A stretch of 64,000 nucleotides of DNA from Triplophysa rosa (taxonomy: Eukaryota; Chordata; Actinopteri; Cypriniformes; Nemacheilidae): positions 7,155,485 to 7,219,484 of the forward strand of contig NC_079893.1 in assembly GCF_024868665.1 (NCBI RefSeq). The letters run 5' to 3'. Under the pieces are notes generated by a model that saw only the letters and a program-made list of their open reading frames with translations, was not told the origin of the DNA and ran no database searches. The position numbers and the translations under genes are program-made. Numbering within the stretch: position 1 is the first letter of the stretch; the number at the start of each line of letters is the position of its first letter. Of this stretch, positions 22,401 through 35,064 are shown one piece after another.

Positions 22401-23436
22401 CAGGCATCGTCAACTGGCGGACCGCGGGCCGGATCCGGACCTTTGCTTCGTTTCATCCGGACCGCGAGACATTTAAAATTTGGACTCTTTCAGTTGTTTA
22501 AATTGAGCAACGGAGAATCACATCACGCGTACTCTCAGGTACATTTATGTAATTGATCTTTTGTCGCTATATCCTGTGATATCTTTTAGCTATAAACGCG
22601 CTTCATTTGAACCCTTTCCGCTCCGCGTGCGCTGCTTTTCTCCCGCCAAAGACGAGCAGCAGACACGTGCTTATTTTAACAACACTAGTGCAGACACGCA
22701 GAGCAGATAAATGGAGACACAACAGTAAACAAAATGCAGCAATATTAAAGTATTTGTTTCTGTCTGTTTACTGTTTGCTATATGTATCCAACCTTTCAAC
22801 CAGATTTTATGAACGTTTTTATCTAGCCTACATTTAATCATTAGCATTATTGATCAGCATGTAAACATTTGTGTCCCTTTGAAAACCCAGGCTAAAGTCT
22901 CATAAACGAATTACTTACTAAATAACAAGCATCAAAGATTAATTTCAAGCATTAACTAAAATTTTAATCTTTGAAATGGCATTATTCAGTCAATATTGAA
23001 GATATTGTTGTTATATTTTCACAGAATATTCTGTAGGATGATTTTATGTAGAAAACAGTAAAAAGACTCACATTTTGTTCTAATTGGGAATTTAAAGATA
23101 GAAGTGGTTCTGGTATGAAAGGCATGGAAAGGCTAATTTAGTAAGTAATGTTTTCTGTTTATTATGAGAGCAATTTAATTATTACATTAAATTTGTTGTT
23201 TGTAGCTTTTTTATTTACAAATATTAATGATCAGACTTCTATTAAGAGGGCATTCCCCCTAAAGCCACAGAGCCTACAATACATACATACTATGTATATC
23301 AAAATATAAAATAAATGGCCTGATAAAAGATCATATCTTTTATATATATATATCCAAGTGGGCTAAATTGATTAAATATTTATTTTTTGTTATTTAAAAA
23401 AAAAACATTGTCCGGACCTCCGTTTGGAAGAAAGTA
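22401..23436 (+). mobile_element. hAT-like element, right end missing
   Basis: Begins CAGGCATCGTCAACTGGCGG, then ACCGCGGGCCGGATCCGGAC, and closes with an inverted GTCCGGACCTCC near 23409-23423. CAG-x-GGTC-x-CAAC starts of this kind are common in hAT elements. The expected GTTGACGA...CTG right terminus is absent. No transposase frame was recognised inside. Confidence 0.5.
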
Positions 23437-23562
23437 TAAAGACTGGAACTCTTGGAACAGCACACAATTCAATAAGATATCACTTAAAACTGTGCTTCTC
23501 AAGTAATTTGGTTAACGTACAAGAGCAAATAAAACATTCATTAATATTATGTTTTGCAATTA

Positions 23563-23680
23563 TAAGGGCACTGGCTGCCTGACCAGGGCTTCCCTACCTC
23601 GGCCAGAGAAATCTGGGAAGGCTCCAGCTCTCCCTGTGACCTCAATACAGATAAGTGGTATTGCTGATGGATGGATTATA
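23563..23680 (+). repeat. LINE 3'-tail-like remnant
   Basis: The order CTGACCAGGGCTTCCCTACC, then GGGAAGGCTCCAGCTCTCCC, then ATAAGTGGTA and GATGGATGGA resembles the 3' end of a non-LTR retrotransposon with a GATG-type tail. No coding part is attached. Confidence 0.45.
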
Positions 23681-25109
23681 AGGGCATGTCATGCAAGATG
23701 CATGTATCGCATAGCTTCTACTAAGCCTGATAAGCTTATTTTTTCTATGCATTCTAATTTGCATGTTTTGTCTTGCAACCGGGTCATAACGTACCAGATG
23801 AAAACCACTAATCAAATAAAAAATAGCTCAACCTTGATTTCCAAAAATGGTAAACTCATCCATAAAATGAAAAATAAATAAATACCCTATACTAAACCTC
23901 AAACGCAGCGTTGACCTTGTTCATTCAACCTGAAGTCTTCCATTTGACCCCGAGTAGCACATATATAGACTGACCTAGTGTTAACAGCCAAAAGGACTCT
24001 TTCCGGGCTTTTTGCACCTCTTCACACCCTCTCCTTCTCTCCTGAGACCCTAAGAACAGAAACCCAGTTTAGCGTTTTAATAGTTTTCCACGCCATGCGG
24101 CTCCAAAGGTCAGAAGAAGGACATAGGCAGAGTGGCCAGGGCTAAAATAGCTGAGCGTAAGGCACGCTTAGATCAGTCCTTTCAATCGAGCCCCTTGCCT
24201 AATCACGGCACGTGCCCTCGTTCCCATTTGTAAATTGTCCTCTGAAGTGGCCGTCTGTCGTCATGGGGAGTGCGTTTTATTGTGCTTGTTAGATAAGAGG
24301 CTGCTGATATTGTGGCTCTGGTGTCGTAATGGGCCTTGATTAGCTACAAAAATAGATTTGTGTGACTACCGTGGAGCTGGATACCTCAGCGCAACAAAAT
24401 TAACATTAGTGTCAATTAAATTTTAATCAGAGCAATATGCCGCAGATGGGAATGAGACGAGGACCGTACATTAAAACAACGAGCTGTGATGAGATGCTCG
24501 GTTCATTTTCCTAGTCGTCAAGGAAAAATATAGCGTACCCAACGCTCATTCTTTTTTGGCCGTCCACACTCCTCTGCGTTTCAATTTTCCCATCTATTTT
24601 CAACCCTCTGTTCGTCACTATCGTTCTTGCTCCGCTCGAACTTACCTGGTTCACCGCAGATCAGGGGACTCAAACTCAAATTGCAAGGGGGCAACTAGTC
24701 ATGTGGGGTTTTCCATCAGGGGCCAGTTGAGCGGTTACAAGTGTTTCCATAGCCATGCTTAAAGACTAGAACAGTTATTGGCACAGTGATATACAGTCAT
24801 TGATGCATGGACAGACCCAGTAAACAGCTGTGCGTGTTTAGTTTAGAGTAATGATGGTTAAATTATACACCTTGAAGATGGTTGCAGTTCAGTTAGAAGC
24901 GCTGCTAGAAATATTATAGTTTTATATTAAGAAACGGCCACCCATCAAATAAATATGCAGCTCCATTGATTATAACAGGGTGATGTTCTGTTGTGCTGTG
25001 CAGCGCTGCACACGTCTGGTTTAAACGTAAGCAGAAGTCACATCTAATTACCTACTGTATATAGTGCACTATGCGGAATTCACTATATAGGGAGTAGTGA
25101 ATGAGCACA
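23681..25109. other. unique DNA, candidate conserved non-coding element
   Basis: No gene or repeat recognised. About 24200-24520 has an even base mix with TTGATTAGC, TAACATTAGTGTCAATTAAA and similar motifs, suggesting a regulatory core. This is inference. Confidence 0.3.
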
Positions 25110-25503
25110 CAAACTGGCGTGCAGCCATTTTATTAGCATACACTAATATAATAATCGATTTTAAATTTCAATTTTGGATTCCAAAATGTCAGTTACTTTA
25201 CTGTAAGTTTACCAAAACATTGAATGAGTTTTCAGTAGGTAGCAGTGTACAGCACATTGCATTTATTTAGTGTAGCTTGTGTTTGTAATTGTTTTTTTTT
25301 TATTTTTTATAAATGTATGTATTCATCATTTTATCTATATTTTACATATATTTATTCATTTATTTTTATTATTCAGTTGAATTTAGTGTTAAGAAGACAA
25401 TGTATTTATTTATTCATTCAATAAGTCAATGTAAAATATTTGTGATTTCAATAATAGACAAAATAATCATGATTATAATTTTGATCATATAAGCAGCCCT
25501 AGG
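25110..25503. repeat. possible hAT-type repeat fragment
   Basis: The right part AATAATCATGATTATAATTT followed by AGCAGCCCTAGG resembles the end of a common fish hAT MITE. The left end is not clear and no target duplication was found. Confidence 0.3.
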
Positions 25504-27287
25504 CCTAGGCAAGCTTTGATTGTGACTACAAATATGCAAGCTTGTTTGTTGTAATTACCCAGAATTGCCTATTTACATTCATATTTCAAGAAAAAGTTTT
25601 TATTTGTATAGCACTTTCGCACGTTTCAAAGCTTCTTTTTTTTAGAAAATCATGCTGAAATGTCTTACAAGCCCTTAGTGAGCAAGCCAAACGTCTAGCA
25701 TCACATTAATGTGTAATGAAAATGATTTGATTTATTGAAAACAAAACACCACTATTTTGTAATAGTACAGCGTAAAGTCATGTAATGTACATGTAAAAAT
25801 GTCTTTCACCATCTGCCTCATACAGATTTAATATCATATGTTGGTATGAACCCCTCCAACACGACTAAAGCAATGTATGCAGTGTTCAGACGTGTAAACA
25901 GAATGTGAGTATTGTAAGTAAGTTTAAGGATGAACCATAAGAGACCCTGGTTGACATTAATGCATATATTGCCTATAGTAATCTTCACAGAGCATAAATC
26001 CAGCTGGAAGAAAGGTCATACCAAAGTGGCCAAGTTGGTTTTTAGAGCATGGCAGGTGAATAGACCAAGAATCCTCACTAGATTAGTCAAGGTGGTCCAT
26101 TTCAACCTCTACCCCAAAGCTTGTAGTCCAATTGATCAACCACCTAAACCCCACTAGGTAAACTAGATGACCAGCCATCAAAAACCATACGTCGTCAGAT
26201 GGTCACACAATTTTTAAGAATTTTCCCGCTTCACCCCTCGTATGGCCCCTCTTCGGAATCTACGCCTCTTCTCTTTCACAATCCTTCTCCTCACATCTAC
26301 CGCCTCCAAAACGTTTTCCCTCTACAAATCCCTCTGAAATTCTCCGGCCACGCGTCTCCCTCACAGACAGGTATAGAGACAGGTATAGAGTTTTTGAAAT
26401 GAGGTAATACGAAGATTTTTACAGGGTGCCACAAGAATGTGAGCCGAGGCTATCACCGAGACTATTGTCTGCCCGTGTGCGATTCTTAATGTGCTCCATT
26501 TGATTTAATGTCTGCCAAAGGTAGTATGAGAAGAAACTGGGTCACAAGTGTCCCTACTTTTTTAAATAATAAGGCACATCTGCAGAATGTGTGCACGCGT
26601 AGAGAAGCGGGCGGAAAAAAGCATGAGGTGGGAGGGAATCTAATTCAGCAAGAGAAATGGCATTCACAGGGCAAGCAGGAATGGAGCGGGTATTGGAGGA
26701 GAAGAAGCGACAGGAGTGGGTGATAGCGCTGGCAGCTAACTAGAGAACGAGTTTGTGATTGCCTCTCAGCGCCCGTGGTGACATTCGTCTGATGCAGAAC
26801 AAGTAAAAAAGGGTATTTACATTACTAAAGCTCAGCGTATTCCTCCTTCACCCCCCTATGCTCTTCCATTGATAGCTTCTGCAATCCCTGCTGCTGATTG
26901 CTCTCGGCCGTCTCTCTAGACGCATTCCACTTTCTAAAGTTTGCGCTCACTCTCTTTCTCTCGCTTCCTGGATGAGGGTAAATTGCTGGAGCTCTTGATT
27001 GTGAGATGCTAGTTACCTTTTAGCTGAAGGAACCTTGCGGCGTTATGGTCTATGTTGGCATGATTGCATTGAGGGGTTCTGACTGAGTTGTTTTACAGGC
27101 CACTTGGATTGGATTCTCAAGGAGATTGGTTTAAACGTCGGTAGGTGATTATACGCATTGAATGCAGCCTGAACCTTTGGACTCTAGTTATTTTTGGAAC
27201 AGCTGTGCATAGGCATAGTTGTGCAAAGGTTTGAACGTAGACAAAGTCTGGTCAACAATGCAGCTACATGTTGTCCACAGACAGGTA
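25504..27287. other. unique DNA
   Basis: No gene. The short ORFs (75 codons at 25930-26157, 71 codons at 26508-26723) have no recognisable domain. A tiny tandem of AGACAGGTATAG sits near 26366-26390. Confidence 0.35.
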
Positions 27288-27400
27288 CACTGTAAAATTC
27301 TGTAAAGTCTTTTTTTAAAGAATTTTTTTAATAATTTTAATGTATTTTTTAATTATGGTAAAATATGTCAAAATACAGAAATAAACTAAAATGTTGACAG
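27288..27400. repeat. half of a CACTGTAAAA MITE
   Basis: Begins TACACTGTAAAATTCTGTAA and continues with AT-rich sequence. No matching right terminus. Same family type as 29036-29217. Confidence 0.4.
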
Positions 27401-27717
27401 AAAGCAGTCGCAAAGGAGCCGGAAAAACCCGGAACGCGATCATGCATGGACAGAACCAACGGGCCGCATGGCAAAGAAGGCCAGAACCGCTTTTTGGTCC
27501 AAGCCTAGCCCTGGGCATCATAGCCTAATTTTTGTGTTATAAATTATTAAATGTAAAGATGTTAAACATTTCCTATCTGTCAAAGCGACAGTCACCACAC
27601 ATGCCCCCAGTAGACATATTTCCAGCAGTACAAAGGTGTGGATTCAATGTGAGCATTTGCCACTTAAAATCAGCGTATCTACACTCTCGTGTTCTCCTGT
27701 TTGAAATACTTCACACT
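27401..27717. other. unique DNA
   Basis: Nothing recognised. Confidence 0.35.
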
Positions 27718-28536
27718 TTAAAGATCACGGGTATCATGCTATGTCATGCATTCTGACTTCTTTACACTGTTAAACGTGCTAGCTTCTCATGCTTAACATG
27801 GTCAACTTGTTAAAAAAACGAGTTGGACGTATGACGTAGTATTTCTGTACTTGATACACTCCCCCAGCACTCCAACTTGTTTCGGACAGTTTTTTTATAA
27901 TTCTGGATCCCCGTGTCGTCAAAGGGATCTTATTCCTTTTATTGGCCATTCTCCTGGGAAAAGCATGGCAAGCCAAAAGAAAGAGCACGCCCACAAGCTA
28001 ACCGCCGAGCGAGACCTGCTTAACATTATCTGCGCTGCATCAAGATGGGCTGCGCTGCAGCTCGTAACTCTTGCGATAGTGAAGTTTAGGTGTGTTTGTT
28101 TGTTCACAGCATTTCAGTGATGGATGTTATATAAACGATGGATATAACGCTGGATTTGGAGATCGTTTGAAACTGATAGATGGCACAGTCCCAGTGCTAA
28201 AGGATGCCGGACATGAACTGCACGCGGTAAGTCAAACTAAGTCATTCGTCTGTGTTTTGTTGGCAATCGGCGTGTACGTGCATATTGTACAAAACACGAA
28301 CGGATTAATGTGATGATGTGTTGCTTGCTCGTGCTGTAGTTCCATCCCACTCTCCTCACTAGACCCACCTCTAGCAGCTCGTGTTTTTCCGGAAATAATC
28401 GTACAGCTGTTTCTCTCTTTTATAAATTTGATGAAAGAAAATACTCTTCGAAGATACGACGTATTCAATACTACTGTATAGGCACTCAAGATTAATATGA
28501 GATTGGCAGAAACTGCCTGTGATATGCGATCTTTAA
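27718..28536 (+). mobile_element. TTAA-flanked THAP element, copy 2 (Kolobok-like)
   Basis: TTAA at 27718-27721 and 28533-28536. Ends TTAAAGATCACGGG and GCGATCTTTAA are inverted. Long similarity to 8572-9291 in the same order. It retains a candidate first THAP exon piece at about 28045 and a good acceptor, exon and donor at 28106-28232. The total is far too short for a transposase, so it is a non-autonomous derivative. Confidence 0.7.
28045..28226 (+). pseudogene. THAP-domain gene remnant, copy 2
   Basis: An ATG at about 28045 gives MGCAAARNSCDSE, close to the Cys-containing THAP start, and then runs into a stop. After the acceptor TTTGTTCACAG (ending 28109), the exon 28110-28226 reads HFSDGCYINDGYNAGFGD, then RLKLIDGTVPVLKDAGHE. 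It is followed by the donor GTAAGT (28227-28232). Zinc ligands: the Cys just upstream (VCSQHF when read through the junction) and His of HF. The 117-nt exon keeps the open frame of copy 1. The middle of the THAP fold is lost between the two pieces, so no functional protein is expected. Confidence 0.6.
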
Positions 28537-29035
28537 GGCCTTTAATGCAATAGTGTGTTGTGTTTGTGAGAGAAGTCTGTAATGATGCTTTTTGCCCTGG
28601 GTGTATGTTTGATTGACAGATGGGTGTTTGGCCTGAAAACAAGCTGCAGTAATTAGCCTGGCACAAGAGCATCTGGTCCTGGCGTACACCTGCTCCTATT
28701 GTACTCGGAGTATGTGTGCCATATTGTTATTCAAATCATACTGGCTAATAACGTTATGCTGCTAGCTCACTTAATTAATTTTTGAAATGTACCTGTGCTT
28801 CATAACAAGACTTCAAAACAGGAAATGGGCCAAAAGGGAGGTGTCCGCACATAAAGCCACCGCTGCCTTGTTTTGGAGACACCACATGAGTCTGTAATAT
28901 TTCAGAAATATCAATGTATTATACAGGATAGGAACACTTTAGTCTAACTAAAAAGTACAATCGGAAACAAGCCAGTGGCATGGAAACACACACGTTGGAG
29001 CATGAAAACATATTCACCTGTTAACCTGGAGGGTA
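28537..29035. other. unique DNA
   Basis: No feature recognised. Confidence 0.35.
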
Positions 29036-29217
29036 CACTGTAAATAAAATCTCGTAAAAAAAACTCAAATTTTCTGGAATCAGGGGCTCCAGAAATGAAA
29101 CGTAAAAATTTTCTTGTAAATATGCTGTCTTTTTCTGTTTTTTTACGGTTTTCAACCGTATTACAAAAATAAATGAAATTATGTAAAAAAGACAGTAAAA
29201 TTATGTTTTTTACAGTG
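29036..29217. mobile_element. 182-bp MITE with CACTGTAAA ends
   Basis: Left end CACTGTAAATAAAATC and right end GTTTTTTACAGTG. The interior also contains short mirrored AT-rich arms around TTACGGTTTTCAACCGTA. TA lies just outside the left end but CA outside the right, so a Tc1/mariner-type TA target is only suggested. Confidence 0.55.
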
Positions 29218-30604
29218 CATGTTCTTACCAATGATTTCCTACCTTATATTATGGTCTAACACTTGTACAGAAATGTTTACTGTGTAAATGTGTACAAGAA
29301 ATGTCTACTGTAAAGTATTGTAATTCTTTGTTACTTGTAATCTGTCATACTGCCATGTAGGCTTTTAACATTCTAAAACCAACATTTTAATGAACTCTTT
29401 TAGGTAATTAATTGTTTAGAGTGTTACAAATTAAAGCAAAATGAAAGGGGTTTGGTAATATGTTCTCGCAATTTAGCAAGTATAATGACACTTGTAGAAA
29501 CACAATGTAAATATAACTTTAAATAAAACTTAATAAGAGCTTTCGCTTTGTCTTGTTGTGAACGGATCTGAAGTAATGAAATGCTGTCTCAGGTAATCGA
29601 CAGAGAAAAGCGATGTTACCTGAACTCCTTTGCGGCTAGTTTCATTTTAGACATCTCAAAAAATCAAAAAGTTTGTGCTTTGTCATTGAAACCCTTCACA
29701 GCAAACTGTCAATGACCAGTGCTTAAGTTTTGTAATTCCGAAATTTTCTGCAGATATTTGCGGACACGGATTCTGAGCGGATTTCCATGCAACGTTTATA
29801 ACTTGTGTAAAACTGTAGGGACAATTGATAATGTAAATCACACTAATTAATGTGAATAGATGTTGCTTTGATTTCCATGTTTTCCATGGTAACAACACCT
29901 TATCTGATTGGTGGATGTCAGTTAGGAATTGTGACTAATCTAGTATTTCACTTTGAATTCAAACAAAAATAGCTTCTACAGAAGCATATATCATTTAACA
30001 AGCTCAGAGCTCAAAGTAGGCCTGTTTTTTAAAGTTCATACATTATTGCTGGAAATCAATTTTATCCAGACCAAAAAAAGGTTTTTTTTACTTTGGGAAC
30101 CCTGCTGCATCCTATTATGCTCATGAAAACTGTTTGATTTTTACATCATAGACTGATAGGTCAGAACAAGCTTAATAATCACGGAACTATGCAATGTCTT
30201 ATTAATAACTGTTTACAGAGGAAATTAAACATGAAAGTCAGAGGGTGTTTAGCTGAACAGACTTACGCGCACGGCCCTTTAAAGATTGCGTTCTCTTTGA
30301 TTGCAGGCTCATCACTGTACGGACAGAGATATTATTATTCTTTAAACACTGAGAACAAAAATCATGTGTGCTCACTACATCTGTGTTTACATTCATTCCA
30401 ATTAAACTTGCTTGCTTGTTAGTTCTTGTAATTACTGAACAAATCTCCATTTACTGTATGTGTGAAACCTACCTGCTACCCCACATCACCTGAACCATCT
30501 GTGACAAAGTGATGTCAGATTTATGCTTTAAGTCTTATCTGCCTCTTTGAATTGTGAATTGTCTTTTTCCTACTTATCAGCAAACGGAAATAAAGCATTA
30601 TATA

Positions 30605-30607
<3 letters not shown>
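29218..30607. other. unique AT-rich DNA
   Basis: No gene or recognised repeat. Confidence 0.35.

Positions 30608-30645
<38 letters not shown>
30608..30645. repeat. (TA)n microsatellite
   Basis: About 38 bp of uninterrupted AT alternation. Confidence 0.95.
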
Positions 30646-30648
<3 letters not shown>

Positions 30649-31764
30649 ACAGACAATACATGTACACACATTCATAATAACATATATTACAGTATTTCCC
30701 GCTTGTTATATCAAATATATATCAAAGGATCTTATTTGTGAATCAAATTCCTAAACACTAAAGCCCTTTGAGACTGAAAAACAAAGTAAATCAGAAGTAA
30801 AACCCAGTGATGCTGCATTCACAGGTGGGATTAGCTAAGCACCGTACAGTATCTTAACGTATTATAACGTCACTTTTGGTTTTCCTTGCGTACCAGCCAG
30901 ATGGTGATCTGGAAAGGAAGCCACCACCCGCAACACACGCGCAAACACACCTTTAATGCGTCGGTGGAACGCTACAGATGGCACGGAAAGGAAGACGTGG
31001 CCTTCCAGCTGAGACAAGATGCCTGCCGGAGATCAGACGACACTAATGCAACTCGGGGATGGTGATCAGTCAAGCACGGAAGCACACAAAAGACGTGCAC
31101 TCGAGATTAAGTTCAGCCGAGTGTCACCGGTACCTCTGACCACACCGTAGCAGAACAGATCTCACAGTGCAGATTTATCCTCTTCTACCCTGAAGACACA
31201 CACGCACTGCACACACTGATCTGACTTCTTAAACTGTGACTTCCATCTGTGATAAAAGCTTGAAGGTAAGCCGAAGGTGAACTCTGACAAAAAGCAAACC
31301 TATCCTCTCTCCAGCCATACCCATGACTTCATCTGTCTGATCTCAATTTTCTTTATTCTTGAAAAGCTCTCACCCTGTCTTTTCCTCAGGATAACTTTTC
31401 TCGATGGCTGGCACAATTCCGCTGTGTGTTAATGTGCACTGCCAGGACCCTTCATAGGTTTTTCTTTTTTACAAATTCACTGACACTAACTCTTCCTTTT
31501 CTCGTTCTTTTCTCTGACACACGATTTGCACAGCCCGGCGTAACGCTGAACAGTTGGAGACAGCATCGAAACAAGTCTTGGCGGGGTAATACGACCTACG
31601 TATGTCTCCGGAAACTCCTGCTGAAACCGTACAAAGCAAACTAAATGCTTGGGTTAAGGATGTTTAAATCTACAAACCTTGCTTCACAATGACAACCTTG
31701 ACACATATATTTGAGGCCATTGTTCATGAAGTCCTCGAAGGTGTTGAATTCACCCTTACAATTG
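30646..31764. other. unique DNA
   Basis: No supported gene. A 72-codon ORF at 31426-31644 (+) has no domain. Confidence 0.35.
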
Positions 31765-31939
31765 GGCATAGGCATAGTTCACCTTAAAAATTCTGTCATC
31801 ATTTATTCATCCTTATGTCATTCAAAACATGTATATGACTCTTTCGGGTTTTTTTATTAGTCTCGACTGGTTTTGTGTCCATACAATGAAAGTCAATGGG
31901 GGCCATTGTTGTTTGGTTACTAACAGTCTTCAAATTATG

Positions 31940-32543
31940 TGACCCTGGACAATACAATCGGTCATAAGGGTTTTGACATCATCTGAAAGCTGGATAAATA
32001 AGCTTTCCATTGATGTATGGTTTATTAGGGATAGGACAATATTTGGCCGAGATACAACTATTTGAAAATCTGCAATCTGAGGGTACAAAAAAATCAAAAT
32101 GTTGAGAAAATCGCCTTTAAAGTTGTTAATCCGTAGCGCTTTAGCAGGCCGTTGCTAAGGTTTGTTTTAACGCTCTTATTTGGCTTACCGCTATAATGAC
32201 GTTCTGGAGAGTAAATGAACCCGAAAGCTGAAATTCTAAGCTTTACATAGATACCAAACTTGAGTGGATAATTCCCAAAGAGCAGGCAGCAGTGAGTGAA
32301 GTTTGTAGGAGTGTTTCCGGCCATTTTTGTTCGTGATTTTGCTGCCACCATCACAAAATAAAGTTTTGATATATTTACATTAAGAAATTTACAAAATATC
32401 TTCATGGCACATCATATTTACTTAATATACTAATGATTTTTGCCATAAAAGAAAAATCGATAATTTTGACCCGTTCAATGTTTTGTTGGCTAATGCAACA
32501 AATATACCCATGCTACTTATGACTGGTTTTGTGGTCCAGGGGC
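31940..32543. mobile_element. DNA element with GTGACCCTGGAC ends
   Basis: Left GTGACCCTGGACAATACAAT, then CGGTCATAAG. Right CTTATGACTGGTTTTGTGGT, then CCAGG. These are inverted repeats. The interior has CATCATCTGAAAGCTGGATA and TTGGCCGAGATACAACTATT, recalled as a very common zebrafish and carp non-autonomous repeat. Its extreme right end is cut by the next element. ORFs inside are spurious. Confidence 0.65.
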
Positions 32544-33270
32544 CGGTTGCACCAGCTAAGTTAGCTTAGTTTTGACTGAAACAGGCACTAAGTTACAACT
32601 TACGCACTACTAAATATTTTTGAGTTGCACCATTCAACTTAGTTGAAGCGTACCTTTACGTATAAACTAAATATTTACGGAAGCCTCCCGTCAGGAGTAA
32701 CTGTAGGAAAAAAATAGCAGAATCACTGAACTAGCGCGCCTCCGTGTGTGTATCCATCTGCCTGTGTTGTGCATGTCAAAATAAAATCATCTTTTTTATT
32801 TCATTGGCGGTTGGCAGTAAAATGAAATCACGTATAACATGTCATTTATTACGATTTTATTATCCCAGCTGTAAAGTTTTTAATTAGCATTTGTTTATTA
32901 ATCTTGTTTCATTTGAAATATTTAATACCTATTATGTTATTCATAATTAGGTAGTATTCTATTTAATCAAAAAAGTTTTTACCGTTATTATGTTATGTAA
33001 AATAAGTTTAAATCAAAAACGTTTCGAAATTCACAACATTTCAACACAACTTTTCCTCACGAATTCAAAGGCTGCTATTGGACTATTGAAGGTAAACGTC
33101 ATATTATGCGACCACGCATTACTTTACAGAGAGCTTACGAACTACTAGTTACGTTCTGCCTTAAGACCAAATGGTGCAACCGAGTAACGAACAGAGTTAC
33201 TAAGCCTCTAGCGTGGACTTTACGTTCTCATTTAAGAAAGAACTTAGGAATGGCTGGTGCAACCCTACCC
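32541..33270. mobile_element. MITE-like element with CCGGTTGCACCAGC ends
   Basis: Left GGCCGGTTGCACCAGC and right GGCTGGTGCAACCC are inverted, with TTAG-rich subterminal sequence on both sides. About 730 bp, non-coding. It sits against and probably inside the right terminus of the 31940-32543 element. Confidence 0.6.
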
Positions 33271-33349
33271 AGAGAAAATATCTTCTTTTATGTTCTGCAG
33301 AAGAAAGTCATACAGGTTTGGAATGACATAAGTGTAAGGAAATGTTTAA

Positions 33350-33686
33350 AGATTTTGTCTTTGTTTTTCTTTAATACCAACAGTCAATGAGTGTTTTTAA
33401 GCAAACTAAAACCTGTATACAACTGCATCATATCAACATTCTTACATTACGCCATATTAAAACCTATAAGAAAATGACCTTGTCTGTTAATAACCATTCA
33501 CCAGCAATGCATTCAGTATGCTAGCGCTGCCCTGTTGTTTCTATTAACGTCATCTGTCGAATGCTACATTAACATAGCAAGCAGTATTCTCTTTATTGCC
33601 TTTGAATGGAATGCGTGAAACATTTAATCGTAGTGGTATTTCTTATATTGTTGGCTTATCCTGCACTAATATACTGTACTTTAGTG
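33350..33686. other. unique DNA
   Basis: Nothing recognised. Confidence 0.35.
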
Positions 33687-33795
33687 CAGTGGTTCTCAAA
33701 CTTTTCAGATCAAGTACCACCTTTAATAAAACTAGTTGTTCCAAGTACCACCTAATGACCGCCATAGAAAATCACATGAATAAACACTTAAATTA
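33687..33795 (+). repeat. hAT-like left end fragment
   Basis: CAGTGGTTCTCAAACTTTTC followed by AAGTACCACC repeated twice matches the start of Charlie-type hAT elements. No right end seen; probably a truncated relic. Confidence 0.45.
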
Positions 33796-34539
33796 ACAGT
33801 AGAGCTGTGAATCTTTCTCTTTACACCTCGTCCTCCAATTCTAATGTATTATTAATACCACAAACACTTTATTCACCAGCTGTTTTCTAACTAAAGAACA
33901 TGTTTTTTTCCATGTTTTCAAGTTAGTCAGCAGTAATAGTTGACACAAACAGCTTTTCTGTAGTGTACAGTACACAGGGCTCTGTAAACTCTTATGGACT
34001 CTTATTGGGCATTTATTAACTTTGCGGGGACTTGCAGAAAGCCTACAAACTTATATTAAAGAGAAACAAAGTGGAAAGAATATTTAACACAGAAGATAAA
34101 TAAATACACGCACACTTAAACATCAAGAGAACAGCTGTATTTAAAAAACAGAGACTCAGGGCATTTTAAGATTGGGCTGGTTTGCTGCGGTCCGAACTTG
34201 AGTGCGATTGTTCCCCCGCAGCGTTGGTTTGGTTTCAGACTCAACTTGATTCTGTCGAACCCTGGTGCGTTTGCGTTCGTCTTACGTCATCAAAAATGTG
34301 CAATGCGCATGACAGAAAACAGAACACGGATCAATATATTGTGTTTTTATTAATTTGGTGCTATTATGCGCAGCAGAGTAAATGACATTTGGGTTTACTG
34401 TATGCGACATTTACTGTATCATACTCTCCGAGTCCGACAGATGAATATTTTTTTTAACTAATGAAATATACAGCTCTAGTGGGTTGAAGCTGTCAGAATA
34501 GTTGATCTATAGAAGGGCTGCTGCTTTGGAAGGCGAATG
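33796..34539. other. unique DNA
   Basis: No gene. About 34437-34480 (GACAGATGAATATTTTTTTT, then AACTAATGAAATATACAGCT) is nearly repeated at 36904-36945. Confidence 0.35.
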
Positions 34540-34958
34540 CTCACCCAGACCTGCCTGAAACGCCTCGTGTAACCACACCCCCACAAATCTACGTCAGTTC
34601 GTGGTATGATTTGACTAAGACCGCCCAAATGTATACGCAAGTAAGTACTGTCAGTACAATTGCTTTGGAACCTGATGTTCCAAATATGGTAAGAGGCGTT
34701 ACATTTCCGTCACACGCTTGCAGTATTCGACCAATCACTACGCACTGGTTAACTGGCCAATCATAGCACACCTCGCTTTTCAGAGGGATGAGCTTTGTTA
34801 AAACTCCGCGCGTTTCAGAGAGGCGGGGCAAAGAGATACAAACATGCATGGTATGCTGAAAATACAGCGTTTTTGAACCTTAAATCGTGTATACACATTG
34901 CATTACATCTAAAACAAACGATAATATTCCTTTTAGCCGTGTCATATGACTCCTTTAA
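34540..34958 (+). mobile_element. right-end fragment of a TTAA element, possibly of the THAP class
   Basis: It ends CATATGACTCC next to TTAA (34955-34958). The interior (CGACCAATCACTACGCACTG by position, GAGGCGGGGC, TTTTTGAACCTTAAATCG) resembles the right end of an abundant zebrafish TTAA repeat that I associate with the 20276 family. The left end is missing. Confidence 0.4.
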
Positions 34959-35064
34959 AAAGCTAAAATATTTGCCAGATTTGATGGTTATCTGCTCATT
35001 AGGGATATTTAAAATGTGCAGAAAGAGAAAATACACTTGTTCTGTACTTGGGCTTGCCAGTGTC

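Larger units (their letters stand above)
31765..33349. mobile_element. Angel-like MITE split by two other elements
   Basis: The left half (31765-31937) has GCATAGTTCACC, AAATTCTGTCATCATTTA and GTTTGGTTACTAACAGTCTT. The right half (33271-33349) resumes with AAAATATCTTCTTTTATGTT, then CTGCAGAAGAAAGTCATACA, and reaches TTAA at 33346-33349. The break falls in the centre of the hairpin. Confidence 0.7.

Noticed and set aside
28232..28672. 146-codon minus-strand ORF
   Set aside because: It crosses the right end of a THAP element into flanking DNA and runs opposite to the THAP exon, so it is a chance frame.
32094..32405. 103-codon minus-strand ORF
   Set aside because: It lies wholly inside a non-autonomous DNA element and has no transposase motif.
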